A program made the translations under genes and the position numbers. Source: Iningainema tapete BLCC-T55 (GTDB lineage Bacteria; Cyanobacteriota; Cyanobacteriia; Cyanobacteriales; Nostocaceae). From it: 64,000 nt of DNA. The notes under the pieces were generated by a model that saw nothing but the letters and a program-made list of their open reading frames with translations, was not told the origin of the DNA and made no database searches. This document shows, one piece after another, positions 22,370 to 30,795 of this stretch; within the stretch, counting starts at the first letter, position 1; every line of letters starts with the position of its first letter. Location of the stretch: the NCBI RefSeq assembly GCF_014698965.1, contig NZ_JACXAE010000076.1, positions 40,663-104,662 of the forward strand, written 5' to 3'.

Positions 22370-24922
22370 ATGGTTAAAAGCGCTCCTATTCAAGTTTACT
22401 GCACTCGTCCGAGTTGTAGCGACCCTATAAATTATATTCCAGAGACATTACTCACTCCTGGTTCTATTGCACAGCGATATTGCAGTTGCTGTCAAATGCC
22501 CTTGATTTTGAAGGGGCGTTTCTTACCATTGAGATTATTGGTTCCTGATGACGAACGTGGTGGATTTGGGAGAACATTTTTAGCGTTGGATTTGCATTCT
22601 CCACAACGACGAGAGTGTGTTATCAAACAGTTGCACCCTCTAAACACTCCTCGACCATCAGAACTTGAAAAAATAGAGCAATTATTTCGCCGAGAGGCAG
22701 ATGTTTTAGATAAACTTAGTCATGATCAAATACCAAGAGCATTGGCATTTGATGTAGTACAAGCTCCTACCCATTCACAGAAGCAAGATCTTGGCACATC
22801 TAACAATCAGCAGAAGTTTTTTTATTTGGTACAAGAATATATCGAAGGACAAAATTTAGCTCAGGAGCTAAAGCACAGAGGAAATTTTTCAGAGGAAGAA
22901 GTTATTGAGCTTTTGAAACAAATTTTGAATGTACTAAATTACATCCACAAGAAACAAATATTAAACTATCAGGGAATTATCCATAGAGATATCAAACCTC
23001 ACAATATTATCCTTCGTCAGAGTGACAATAAGTTCTTTTTGATAGACTTTGGTGCGGTTAAGCAGGTAGTTGTTGCAGGAGTATCTACCGAGACATCATG
23101 TGTATTGGGAACACCACTTTATGCTCCTCCAGAGCAGGTTAGTAGAAGGCCAGTGTCTCCTTCATCTGATTTATATTCTTTAGCTGCAACTTGTGTTTGT
23201 TTGCTCACAGGCAAAACTCCGCAAGAGCTTCGTCATGGGGATAAGTGGGATTGGAGAAAATATGCTAGTTTAAGCAGCGATCGCCTTGGGGAAATTTTAG
23301 ATCTGATGCTATCCCCAGATCCAAATGTTAGGCTTCAGTCTGCTCAAGAGGTAATTGATGCTCTTGCTCCTGTAACACCTGATCCTGTGACACCACCTGT
23401 GACACCACCTGTGACACCACCTTCTAAGGGACGCCAAAGAATGAGGTGGCGTTGGGTAGGGTATGTGTTTTTGGCTGTGGTAGCGTTGGCGATCGCGTTT
23501 GCAATCCACTATTTTTTCTTCCGACCTTGTTTGAAGTATAGTTGCAATATTAATGACAACTTCAGTTGGGGAGAGCAAGTCCTGATTGAAGACAAAAGTT
23601 CCAAGGAAAAAAAGGCAGGAACAAAAGCATTTGAAAAAGGCGATTACGACACAGCCATCACGCACTTCAAAACATCCCTCAAATCAAATCATAATGATCC
23701 AGAGGCACTAATTTACCTAAATAACGCCTATGCTGCTGCTCGCAATGATAACCTCATTAGAATCGCAGTCAGCATCCCAATTAGCAAAGAAGTTCCCGGT
23801 ATTGCTGAAGAAATGCTGCGTGGAGTTGCTCATGTCCAGAGTGAAGTTAACTGCGGTATTGGAAACTATCTGAATGGATTAGATACTAATATTCAATTTA
23901 ATTGTAACCAAAACGGCGGCATTAATAGACGATTTCTGCAAGTTTTAATTGCTAATGATAAGCTAGATTATAATACAGTTGAAAATGTAGCTAAGACTTT
24001 AGTAGACAATCGAGATATTTTAGGGGTTATCGGTCACTATTCAAGTAAATTAACCTCTAAGGCTGGAGAGATTTATGGAGAGAAAACACCAAACAACGAC
24101 GATAAACTCGTTCTAATTTCTCCAACAAGTACGGTGATCAGAAAGGAGCTTAAATTTAGTAATTACGTTTTCCGCACAGCTTCCACTGACACCACTGCTG
24201 CTGAAGACCTGGTAAACTATATGAAACAGTTAGAACCCTCTCTGACGAGAGCGGCTATTGTTGTCAAAGACCCAACAGATCCTTTTAGCAAATCTCTAAG
24301 TGGAGAATTTGAAAGGATACTAAGAGAAAAACAGGGTCAGTCTGTTGCTTGTATTTGGGATAATAGTGGGGCTGTGATAACTGATTGTATCAAGAGAAAT
24401 AGGAATGCAAATGTGATACTACTAGCCCTGAAAAGAGAAGACTTAGAAAAACACGCAAAAGATGCTTTTATCGGTAACCACCAACTGAAAGTACTAGGCG
24501 GGGATACTATGTATTCCGCAAATCTACAGTCTGTTGGTCAAGAAGCAATCAACAAACTGGTCATGGCTGTTCCCTGGCAGAGAAGTAATGAGAATGATTA
24601 TTTTGAGAAGACTTCTTATCAACTTTGGAGCGCAAAGGTAAACTGGCGCACTGCGATGACATATGACGCAACTAAGACAATGGTTGAAGCACTTAAGCGG
24701 ACGGGAGATAATCCTTCTCGCCTAGAATTGTACAAAGCTTTATCAAAAGTTGATTTTTCTACACAGGGTGCTACAGGACAAGTGAAATTTGATCGCATTC
24801 ACGATCGCAAACCATCCACAGGTATTGGGGTTCTAGTAAAAGCAGCAAATTCTCATCCTGACTCTACTATAACTAAGCTTGATTTTGTTATTTTGGAAAA
24901 ACCAGAAAGAAATAATATTTAG
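22370..24922 (+). CDS. Receptor-like Ser/Thr protein kinase: 4-Cys prefix, kinase, TM, periplasmic ligand-binding domain
   Basis: An 850-residue fusion. Residues 1-45 carry four cysteines (CTRPSC and CSCC), the four-Cys prefix of cyanobacterial kinases. The kinase domain (about 55-330) has the Gly loop 'GGFGRTF', Lys in 'CVIKQL', catalytic 'IIHRDIKPHNIIL', 'LIDFGAVK', and 'GTPLYAPPEQ', so all key residues are kept. After a VTPP tandem repeat comes one membrane helix (about 365-388, 'VGYVFLAVVALAIAFAIHY'). A short TPR-like stretch leads into a type I periplasmic-binding/ANF-receptor fold at about 445-840 ('IRIAVSIPISKE', 'GVIGHYSSKLTSKAGEIY', 'YVFRTASTDTTAAEDLV', 'MTYDATKTMVEALKR'). The ligand domain is outside and the kinase inside, so it should couple an amino-acid-like ligand to phosphorylation. 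The next gene follows after 11 bases. Confidence 0.88.
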   Translation: MVKSAPIQVYCTRPSCSDPINYIPETLLTPGSIAQRYCSCCQMPLILKGRFLPLRLLVPDDERGGFGRTFLALDLHSPQRRECVIKQLHPLNTPRPSELEKIEQLFRREADVLDKLSHDQIPRALAFDVVQAPTHSQKQDLGTSNNQQKFFYLVQEYIEGQNLAQELKHRGNFSEEEVIELLKQILNVLNYIHKKQILNYQGIIHRDIKPHNIILRQSDNKFFLIDFGAVKQVVVAGVSTETSCVLGTPLYAPPEQVSRRPVSPSSDLYSLAATCVCLLTGKTPQELRHGDKWDWRKYASLSSDRLGEILDLMLSPDPNVRLQSAQEVIDALAPVTPDPVTPPVTPPVTPPSKGRQRMRWRWVGYVFLAVVALAIAFAIHYFFFRPCLKYSCNINDNFSWGEQVLIEDKSSKEKKAGTKAFEKGDYDTAITHFKTSLKSNHNDPEALIYLNNAYAAARNDNLIRIAVSIPISKEVPGIAEEMLRGVAHVQSEVNCGIGNYLNGLDTNIQFNCNQNGGINRRFLQVLIANDKLDYNTVENVAKTLVDNRDILGVIGHYSSKLTSKAGEIYGEKTPNNDDKLVLISPTSTVIRKELKFSNYVFRTASTDTTAAEDLVNYMKQLEPSLTRAAIVVKDPTDPFSKSLSGEFERILREKQGQSVACIWDNSGAVITDCIKRNRNANVILLALKREDLEKHAKDAFIGNHQLKVLGGDTMYSANLQSVGQEAINKLVMAVPWQRSNENDYFEKTSYQLWSAKVNWRTAMTYDATKTMVEALKRTGDNPSRLELYKALSKVDFSTQGATGQVKFDRIHDRKPSTGIGVLVKAANSHPDSTITKLDFVILEKPERNNI
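23384..23419 (+). repeat. Three 12 bp tandem repeats encoding VTPP
   Basis: Three exact copies of CCTGTGACACCA in the linker between the kinase domain and the membrane helix of the receptor kinase. They encode Pro/Thr-rich spacer and may vary in number between strains. Confidence 0.85.
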
Positions 24923-24933
24923 TATTTATACAT

Positions 24934-26472
24934 ATGAGACAGCGTGCAACTTTGAAAGCTTCCGAACAAGGGAAAAATTTAATTAACCAAGCTAGGAGAA
25001 GCAGAGGTTGGATTATAGAGGATGAGAACTGGCTCATTGAAGCAAGCAAAATTCTAGATCCTAATCTGCCTCCCGGAGTCTACGCCTCTGGTGTTTCGCT
25101 AACTACTTGGAAACACTTCCTGCGAGCAAGCCGTGCTATTTATGCGAGCACTTTTAAGGCTTTCTGCGAGGTTTTAGAGTTAAACTGGAAGAATGTAGTA
25201 ATTCTCAACATCGATTTAACTGACGCACCCGAACTTTCTAGTTTCTATGGGCGCACCAATGAGTTAAAAAAACTTCATCACTGGCTTCAAGAACGTAGTC
25301 GGTTAGTCGTCATCCACGGAGTAGGGGGAATTGGGAAAACTGCCTTGGCTCGCCAGTTAGGAGAAAATATTGCCAGCAAATATGATTACATAATCTGGCG
25401 TTCTTTGGATTACACACAAACATTTCAACAACTTTTAAAAGAATTGGTGCAATTCCTTTCCAAAGGGCAGGATCAAGAAGTTGATATTTCGCGACTAATG
25501 AAGTATTTACGCAATCATAGATGTTTACTCGTGCTGGATGAATGGAAAGAAATTATAGACAAAAATAGTCAAGATTATCAAGATTACAGCCATTTACTAA
25601 GACGAGTTGGAAAAGAAAATCATCAAAGCTCTTTATTATTACTCAGTCGAGAAAAACCTCAAAATATTGAAAATTTAGAGGGACAATTGATTCATTTCTT
25701 AAAATTGGAAGGTTTGAGTAAAGAAGAAGCTAAGCAACTTTTTATAGCAGAAGGTATTTCTGGTAAAGAAGATGAACTTGATAAATTAAGTAGTCGTTAC
25801 ACTAATCCTTGGATAATCAAGCAAGTTACCAAGCAAGTGAAAAGAGTATGCGGAGGTCAAATACCAAGTCTTGTTGGGGAAATATCATTGTTTTTTACCG
25901 ATACTATTGTTAGCTTTTTAGATGAGCAATTCAAAAATCTATCACAACTAGAAATAAATATTATTTATTGGATAGCTATTAGGCGGAATTCTGCTTCAAT
26001 GGAACAACTAAGAAGAGATACATTACAAACCCTATCTGCTCTTGAGCTTTTTAATAATTTAGATTTTTTGATAGAAAGGTACTCACTTGTTGATAAAACT
26101 ATAAATGAAGAAGACAATTCAATTTTCTACACATTAGACCCTGTAATTATGAAATATATCACTAACAAATTTGTTGAAGATAATTGTCAAGACCTTCTTA
26201 AAATAATTCCAAATCAAACAATAGAAGGTTATGAGCTTTTTATAAGTCATAGTTTTATCACATCAAACCCTGAAGATGAGCAATTAAAACAGGAGCAAAT
26301 TACACGAATTGTTAAACCCATTCACAAAAATCTATTGGCTGAGTTGCGCAGTCAACAGCGAGTCGAGGAGGAATTGAGAAAGATTATGTCTCTCTTGCAA
26401 GATAGAGGATTTTCGCAAGGATATGCAAGTGAAAATATTTTGCACTTGATTTCGGCTTCCGGGCAAATCTAG
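24934..26472 (+). CDS. STAND (NB-ARC-like) ATPase that ends before its sensor repeats
   Basis: A 512-residue protein. Residues about 1-100 are the N-terminal domain typical of cyanobacterial NB-ARC-WD40 proteins ('GVYASGVSLTTWKHFLRA', 'IYASTFKAFCEVLELNW'). The NTPase starts 'FYGRTNELKKLHHWL', with Walker A 'GVGGIGKTALARQLG' near residue 130, Walker B 'RCLLVLDEW', and 'SLLLLSREKPQ'. Winged-helix and helical parts follow. The end 'QDRGFSQGYASENILHLI' matches the joint after which relatives continue into pentapeptide or WD40 repeats; here a stop follows within six residues. Either the sensor was lost or it now comes from the partner kinase gene 11 bases upstream. The pair looks like one receptor-switch unit; function is inferred. 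Confidence 0.82.
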   Translation: MRQRATLKASEQGKNLINQARRSRGWIIEDENWLIEASKILDPNLPPGVYASGVSLTTWKHFLRASRAIYASTFKAFCEVLELNWKNVVILNIDLTDAPELSSFYGRTNELKKLHHWLQERSRLVVIHGVGGIGKTALARQLGENIASKYDYIIWRSLDYTQTFQQLLKELVQFLSKGQDQEVDISRLMKYLRNHRCLLVLDEWKEIIDKNSQDYQDYSHLLRRVGKENHQSSLLLLSREKPQNIENLEGQLIHFLKLEGLSKEEAKQLFIAEGISGKEDELDKLSSRYTNPWIIKQVTKQVKRVCGGQIPSLVGEISLFFTDTIVSFLDEQFKNLSQLEINIIYWIAIRRNSASMEQLRRDTLQTLSALELFNNLDFLIERYSLVDKTINEEDNSIFYTLDPVIMKYITNKFVEDNCQDLLKIIPNQTIEGYELFISHSFITSNPEDEQLKQEQITRIVKPIHKNLLAELRSQQRVEEELRKIMSLLQDRGFSQGYASENILHLISASGQI

Positions 26473-26519
26473 TTCTAGGTGTGTTTACTATGCTGTTAGG
26501 TTAACCCACGATGTAGAAT

Positions 26520-26535
26520 ATATCAGATATGATAT
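26520..26535. promoter_or_regulatory. Candidate autoregulatory operator of the HigBA pair
   Basis: A perfect inverted repeat ATATCA-GATA-TGATAT located 9-25 bases before the toxin start, where toxin-antitoxin operons are commonly repressed by their own antitoxin. Confidence 0.5.
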
Positions 26536-26544
26536 AACATAATT

Positions 26545-26880
26545 ATGGACGATGATGATAAACCTCTAGTTTGGCTGCATGGAGAAGTCAAAACCCCACC
26601 CTTTAGTCAAGAAGCCCGTATAGAGACAGGTGTGCTGCTCAGACGATTACAGCAGGGTGACAACCTTGGAATGCCTTACTCAAAACCGATACCCAAGATT
26701 GGAACACATTGCTATGAGTTGAGAGTTCGGGATGCAGACAAGAATTGGCGAATCATCTACCGAATTGATGAAGATGTAATCTTGATAGTCGAGGTATTCA
26801 ACAAAACTACTACAGCAATACCAGACAAAGTGATTGAGATTTGCAAAAAGCGACTGAGCAAGTATGACTTGGATAAATAG
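26545..26880 (+). CDS. HigB/RelE-like toxin (Gp49/DUF891 family)
   Basis: A 111-residue protein of the RelE superfamily subgroup often labelled phage-derived Gp49-like. Features are 'ETGVLLRRLQQGDNLGMPYSKPIPKIGTH', 'CYELRVRDADKNWRIIYRIDEDVI' and 'LIVEVFNKTTTAIPDKVI', the usual order of basic loop, RVRD strand and C-terminal helix. Proteins of this type cleave mRNA at the ribosome until bound by the antitoxin. The gene precedes its antitoxin, the order typical of higBA, with 10 bases between stop and the preferred antitoxin start. Confidence 0.85.
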   Translation: MDDDDKPLVWLHGEVKTPPFSQEARIETGVLLRRLQQGDNLGMPYSKPIPKIGTHCYELRVRDADKNWRIIYRIDEDVILIVEVFNKTTTAIPDKVIEICKKRLSKYDLDK

Positions 26881-26890
26881 GAATAGCGTT

Positions 26891-27235
26891 ATGGATGAAG
26901 CTAAAAGAGAACGCCTAGAAGCAAAAGGTTGGAAAGTTGGAACCGTATCAGAGTTTTTAGAATTAACACCTCAAGAGGCTGCTTTAGTTGAAATAAAATT
27001 AGCTCTCAGTCACTCTCTAAGACAACGGCGGCAAAACCTGATGACGCAGGCTGAACTGGCAGAAAAAATTCACTCCAGTCAACCACGTATTGCAAAGGCT
27101 GAAAATGGAGATGCTTCAGTATCTATCGAATTACTAATCCGAGCAATGTTGGCTACAGGTGCAACTCCTCAAGAAATTGGACAGGTGATTGCCAGTACAG
27201 GAAGGATATCAGCAAGCAATCCGCCATGTACTTAA
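26891..27235 (+). CDS. HigA-like XRE-family antitoxin
   Basis: I prefer ATG 26891 (114 residues), 10 bases after the toxin stop; an in-frame ATG at 26864 would overlap the toxin gene. Residues about 1-40 form the linker that usually wraps the toxin ('GWKVGTVSEFLELTPQE'). The DNA-binding HTH covers about 45-95 ('LMTQAELAEKIHSSQPRIAKAENG'). It should neutralise the upstream toxin and repress the operon, perhaps through the dyad at 26520-26535. Its last codons lie inside a 24 bp perfect palindrome. Confidence 0.85.
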   Translation: MDEAKRERLEAKGWKVGTVSEFLELTPQEAALVEIKLALSHSLRQRRQNLMTQAELAEKIHSSQPRIAKAENGDASVSIELLIRAMLATGATPQEIGQVIASTGRISASNPPCT

Positions 27236-27245
27236 GTACATGGCG
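27222..27245. terminator. 24 bp perfect palindrome spanning the higA stop codon
   Basis: CGCCATGTACTT followed immediately by AAGTACATGGCG, with no loop mismatch. It lies between convergent genes (higA and the minus-strand gene at 27272) and could terminate either transcript or act as a cruciform site. No clear T-run follows. Confidence 0.5.
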
Positions 27246-27271
27246 ATCGTGTATAGAATGAAATAGCCCTG

Positions 27272-27898
27272 TCAAATAGGAGCGCTGTATATTTTATTTA
27301 CTTGTAACTCACACTGCTGAAAAATATAGTTGACGGCAGCAAATAACTTCTCTAAATCCTGAATTACATATAAATTTTTATTTCTAGTAAAAACATCGTA
27401 ATTAAGCTTACCAAATTGCCATATTTTTCCATTAGAAACAATCCCAAAAACATCTTGTTTTAAATCATTATTTATTCGCTGTACTGCGATCATCTCAGCT
27501 AAACACTGACCCCAACCTTCTTCAAACTTATCTTGTTTAGCTTCAACTGTCAAAAAATAGGGTTGATCGAAAACAATACTACTAAGAGGATTTCGTTTGG
27601 TTACTATATAATCAGGTACGCCTGACAAGTCTTCATCGTAAGTTAGTGTTTCATGACTCCAAAGTGTTAGTTTACTTCGGTAAGATTTCCATACTTCTTT
27701 CAAAACTGGATAAATGAGATTTTCACAAATAGCATCCTCGGAATTATCAATAACTCCATCTGTAAATAGTAAATCTAATTCTTCTTGGAAAGAGTTTTTA
27801 ACTGGAAATTCTACTTCCAGCATAAAGTTAGCCTGCACATACTTTATTTGAAACTTTTTAATAACTGCACTTATACTTTTGTAATTACTAAATGCCAT
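27272..27898 (-). CDS. Nuclease-fold-like (PD-(D/E)xK) hypothetical protein
   Basis: A 208-residue protein resembling small cyanobacterial proteins with a restriction-endonuclease-like core. The pattern 'GVPDYIVTKR' followed by 'FLTVEAKQDKFEEGWGQCLAEMIAV' fits the D...ExK active-site layout and the helix after it, and 'FGIVSNGKIWQFGKL' resembles the closing strands of type I restriction subunit N-termini. No helicase, methylase or specificity subunit is adjacent. GGAAGG stands upstream of the ATG. Its target and whether it cuts DNA are unknown; such singletons are common in these genomes. Confidence 0.65.
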   Translation of the reverse strand: MAFSNYKSISAVIKKFQIKYVQANFMLEVEFPVKNSFQEELDLLFTDGVIDNSEDAICENLIYPVLKEVWKSYRSKLTLWSHETLTYDEDLSGVPDYIVTKRNPLSSIVFDQPYFLTVEAKQDKFEEGWGQCLAEMIAVQRINNDLKQDVFGIVSNGKIWQFGKLNYDVFTRNKNLYVIQDLEKLFAAVNYIFQQCELQVNKIYSAPI

Positions 27899-27973
27899 TG
27901 TAATTTACCTTCCGTTGAAACTCTGTCACTGTCTGAACGTAAGTGATGTACTTTAATTAACCTAGCATCTTTT

Positions 27974-29164
27974 TTAGGTAACGAAGCTGTTTTTACTTAT
28001 GTCTGCGTACAAAAGTGTTTCTACCAGCTTCTCAATGTGAGTCAGTTCATGAGTTGCCATGACAGAAAGCCGTATTCGACTGGTGGGAACGGTGGGTGGG
28101 CGAATTGCTGGAGCAAAAATGCCAGCAGATTTTAATTGTTGTCCAACTTTTAAAGCTTCTGTAGCATCTTTTAATTGAAAACAAACAATTGGTGATTGTG
28201 ATGGTAGTAACTTGAGGTGAGGTAGCCTTTGTTGCAGCAAATGTTTCAAGTAATCAACATTGCGCCATAATTGGGCGCGTAGTTGCGGTTCAAGTTGCAC
28301 TATATTAATTGCTGCTAAAGCTGCCGCCGTGTCAGCTGGTGAAAGCGCGGTAGTATAAATCCAACTAGGGGCGCGGTTGCGCAAAAAGTCAATTAAAGTT
28401 TTGCTTCCTGCTACGTATCCACCTAAACTACCTAAAGCTTTACTTAATGTACCAATTTGAATTAATTGCCGCACTGTACAATTAAAATGTTCTACGCATC
28501 CTGCACCAGTTTTTCCCAGTACCCCGGTAGCATGAGCTTCATCAACTAGCAGCATACAGCTAAACTCTTGGGTTATATCTAATAATTCAGGTAGTTGACA
28601 TAAATCACCATCCATGCTAAAGACGCTATCTGTAATCATCAAACAGCGTCGATAGTTTTGTCGATGTTGATGCAGTTGGGTAAGTAGCTCTGCAACATCA
28701 CCATGAGGGTACTCAATGATTGTTGCACCACTAAGAATTGCTCCATTTTTCAAGCTGGAATGATTGTACTGGTCAGATAAAATTAAATCACGTTTGCCGA
28801 CTAGGGCAGTGATCGTACCGATATTAGCAAGATATCCAGAACTGAAAACTAGAGCATCTTCTGTTTGTTTGAGAGCAGCGATCGCCTCTTCTAACTCTCT
28901 GTGTATTTCCCTATTTCCACTAAGTAATCTAGAACCAGTAGTACCCGTACCTAATTCTTGAATAGCCGCAGTAGCTGCCGCCATCAAGCGCTGATCCCCC
29001 GCTAGTCCAAGATAATCATTGCTGGCAAAATTAATCACCTCAAGTCCTTCTAAAACCACCGTAGCGCCTGGGCAACCGTGGATGGTTTGTACTGAACGAT
29101 ACCAATCAGCGCGATGAATTGTTGCCAGAGATTCCTCTAACCAAGCATAAGGGTCAGCAGACAT
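27974..29164 (-). CDS. bioF: 8-amino-7-oxononanoate synthase (biotin biosynthesis)
   Basis: I start at ATG 29164, which begins '[13 protein letters not shown]'; a GTG 33 bases upstream is less likely. The protein has 396 residues, normal for the family. It is a fold-type I PLP enzyme of the alpha-oxoamine synthase group: '[11 protein letters not shown]', '[13 protein letters not shown]', '[12 protein letters not shown]', PLP-lysine motif '[14 protein letters not shown]' and the C-terminal '[18 protein letters not shown]'. It condenses pimeloyl thioester with L-alanine in the first committed ring-building step of biotin synthesis. No other bio gene is nearby, which is normal in cyanobacteria. 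A palindromic repeat lies between it and ruvA. Confidence 0.95.
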   Translation of the reverse strand: MSADPYAWLEESLATIHRADWYRSVQTIHGCPGATVVLEGLEVINFASNDYLGLAGDQRLMAAATAAIQELGTGTTGSRLLSGNREIHRELEEAIAALKQTEDALVFSSGYLANIGTITALVGKRDLILSDQYNHSSLKNGAILSGATIIEYPHGDVAELLTQLHQHRQNYRRCLMITDSVFSMDGDLCQLPELLDITQEFSCMLLVDEAHATGVLGKTGAGCVEHFNCTVRQLIQIGTLSKALGSLGGYVAGSKTLIDFLRNRAPSWIYTTALSPADTAAALAAINIVQLEPQLRAQLWRNVDYLKHLLQQRLPHLKLLPSQSPIVCFQLKDATEALKVGQQLKSAGIFAPAIRPPTVPTSRIRLSVMATHELTHIEKLVETLLYADISKNSFVT

Positions 29165-29198
29165 TTTCCGTAGTGGTTTTAGTGGTAATATTAACACT

Positions 29199-29227
29199 GT
29201 ACAGACGTTCCGGCGGAAAGTCTCTAC
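29199..29227. repeat. GTAGAGACG-family palindrome overlapping the ruvA stop
   Basis: GTACAGACGTTCC-GGC-GGAAAGTCTCTAC, nearly symmetric. The ruvA stop codon (29224-29226) lies within its right arm, and the bioF start is 35 bases beyond its left arm. Confidence 0.75.
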
Positions 29228-29865
29228 AATTGCTGACTATATTCGGAGCTAAGGTGAGCGATCGCCTGTTTGATCCAATCTTCCACATAGGCATCCTTAG
29301 ATAGTCCAATGTCTTCGCTCACCACATGTAAAGCGTGACTAACTTCGTTAGCAGTATACCCCAAAGCGAGGAGAGTCATTTGCACCTCATCAAGAATACC
29401 AGGTGCGGGACCACCTGTAGCCACAAAGAATCCTGCCGACTTACGCCACTCAATTAACTTAGTTTTCAACTCCAAACAAATACGTTCTGCTGTTTTCTTG
29501 CCCACACCAGGGGCTTGAATTAATAATTGAGTATTGGCACCGATAATAGCTTGAACTAAATCTGGTAATTCCAAAGTATCCAGCAGAGCAATTGCACCTG
29601 CTGCACCAATACCACTAACACTCAACAGGTGACGAAACAGATCTCTTTCCCCAGGCGAACCAAAACCGTATAGTAACGGAATTTCTTCACGTACTTGGTA
29701 ATGAGTAAAGATTTGTACTTCACCGCCTGAATTTGGCAATTGCTGTGCTAGTCGTGCGGGAACTTGTAAATCATACCCGATCCCATTCACCTCAAGAGTG
29801 AGAATATGGCGATTACCACCATTGTTTTGGACACCAGCAACAATTCCTTTAAGATAGCTAATCAT
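29224..29865 (-). CDS. ruvA: Holliday junction branch migration protein RuvA
   Basis: Start at ATG 29865, whose ATGA overlaps the stop of the upstream phosphatase gene; it gives 213 residues beginning '[12 protein letters not shown]'. Domain I is the OB fold ('[19 protein letters not shown]'), domain II carries the helix-hairpin-helix motifs ('[19 protein letters not shown]' and '[20 protein letters not shown]'), and domain III is the C-terminal UBA-like helix bundle ('[19 protein letters not shown]'). RuvA tetramers hold four-way junctions and load the RuvB motor during recombinational repair. RuvB is not adjacent, as is usual in cyanobacteria. Confidence 0.96.
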   Translation of the reverse strand: MISYLKGIVAGVQNNGGNRHILTLEVNGIGYDLQVPARLAQQLPNSGGEVQIFTHYQVREEIPLLYGFGSPGERDLFRHLLSVSGIGAAGAIALLDTLELPDLVQAIIGANTQLLIQAPGVGKKTAERICLELKTKLIEWRKSAGFFVATGGPAPGILDEVQMTLLALGYTANEVSHALHVVSEDIGLSKDAYVEDWIKQAIAHLSSEYSQQL

Positions 29866-30611
29866 TCCACGAAACCAAAATGTTTTAGACCTTCTAGTAT
29901 TCCACCTGCACAAAAATTTTGTGCGAGGTAACGGTAGTCGGCGGGATTTTCATTGTGCCATTGAAGTAACTCCTGTTTAGCATTCCCGACAATAATTCCT
30001 ATGACTTCACCAACGGCAAACAAAGCAATATCATTGCCAGAATCACCGCAAACAACTGTCCGCTCTGCTACAAATTTCCACTTTTGACGTAGAAACTGTA
30101 CTGCTTGACCTTTATCGCTATTGCGCGGTACTATGTCAAGGTCAACGCCACTACTGTAAATTAACTTTATATTTAAACCACATTTTTGCAACTCTGATTC
30201 AAGTTCTGGTAAAATTTTTTCAGCATCCTCCTGATCAAGGAAAAAACTCACCTTGAAAGAGCGCTGTTCTGTGTCTGGTTGTGGCTTTAACTCCACAAAC
30301 TTGCTAGTTGTAGCTACAACAAGATCGCGGTTCCACCCAGGAGAAAGTAACTCTGACCAACTCGACTCAGGTATTTTACTACCATCAAGGTAAATTTCAG
30401 TCCCTACAGCTAAAATCAGAGCATCTGGTTCTAAAAGATTCTTTTCCTCTTTTAGTTCTTGATATAGAATAGGCGATCGCCCAGTAGCATAAACAATCTT
30501 TGTACCATAGTCTTGGCGATGTTGAGACAAGCGATTGTTCAAATCGACCAAAGCGCGATCGTCTCCTACAAGAGTATTATCTAAATCTGTAACAAATAGA
30601 AACTCAACCAC
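29862..30611 (-). CDS. Sucrose-phosphate phosphatase (HAD superfamily)
   Basis: I choose GTG 30611: it has AAGGGG five bases upstream and yields 249 residues beginning just before '[15 protein letters not shown]', matching the usual family length. An ATG at 30710 adds 33 residues without family features. HAD motif I is 'DLDNTLVG', motif II 'VYATGRSP', the cap segment has '[17 protein letters not shown]', and motif IV is '[13 protein letters not shown]'. The enzyme removes phosphate from sucrose 6-phosphate to make sucrose, a compatible solute and, in heterocystous cyanobacteria, a carbon carrier. Its stop overlaps the ruvA start. Sucrose-phosphate synthase is not in the window. Confidence 0.9.
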   Translation of the reverse strand: MVEFLFVTDLDNTLVGDDRALVDLNNRLSQHRQDYGTKIVYATGRSPILYQELKEEKNLLEPDALILAVGTEIYLDGSKIPESSWSELLSPGWNRDLVVATTSKFVELKPQPDTEQRSFKVSFFLDQEDAEKILPELESELQKCGLNIKLIYSSGVDLDIVPRNSDKGQAVQFLRQKWKFVAERTVVCGDSGNDIALFAVGEVIGIIVGNAKQELLQWHNENPADYRYLAQNFCAGGILEGLKHFGFVE

Positions 30612-30795
30612 AGTGACCCCTTTGATTAGCTTTACACAAAAAAGTTTATGCTGTTTTGGTACTGATCTTTTATGTGTAGTTGCGCTATATATGTACACAA
30701 AACTTGACATAACTAAAGAAAAATAGAAAAATAGTAGCCCAAAAAGCTATAACAGAGTTGGCACAAAACAGTAACGTTCTGGAGTGGCTTGAATT

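Noticed and set aside
23384..23419. Short direct repeats that could be mistaken for a CRISPR-like array
   Set aside because: The three 12 bp units are contiguous with no spacers and encode a VTPP linker. No Cas gene is present, and no repeat-spacer array was seen anywhere in the window.
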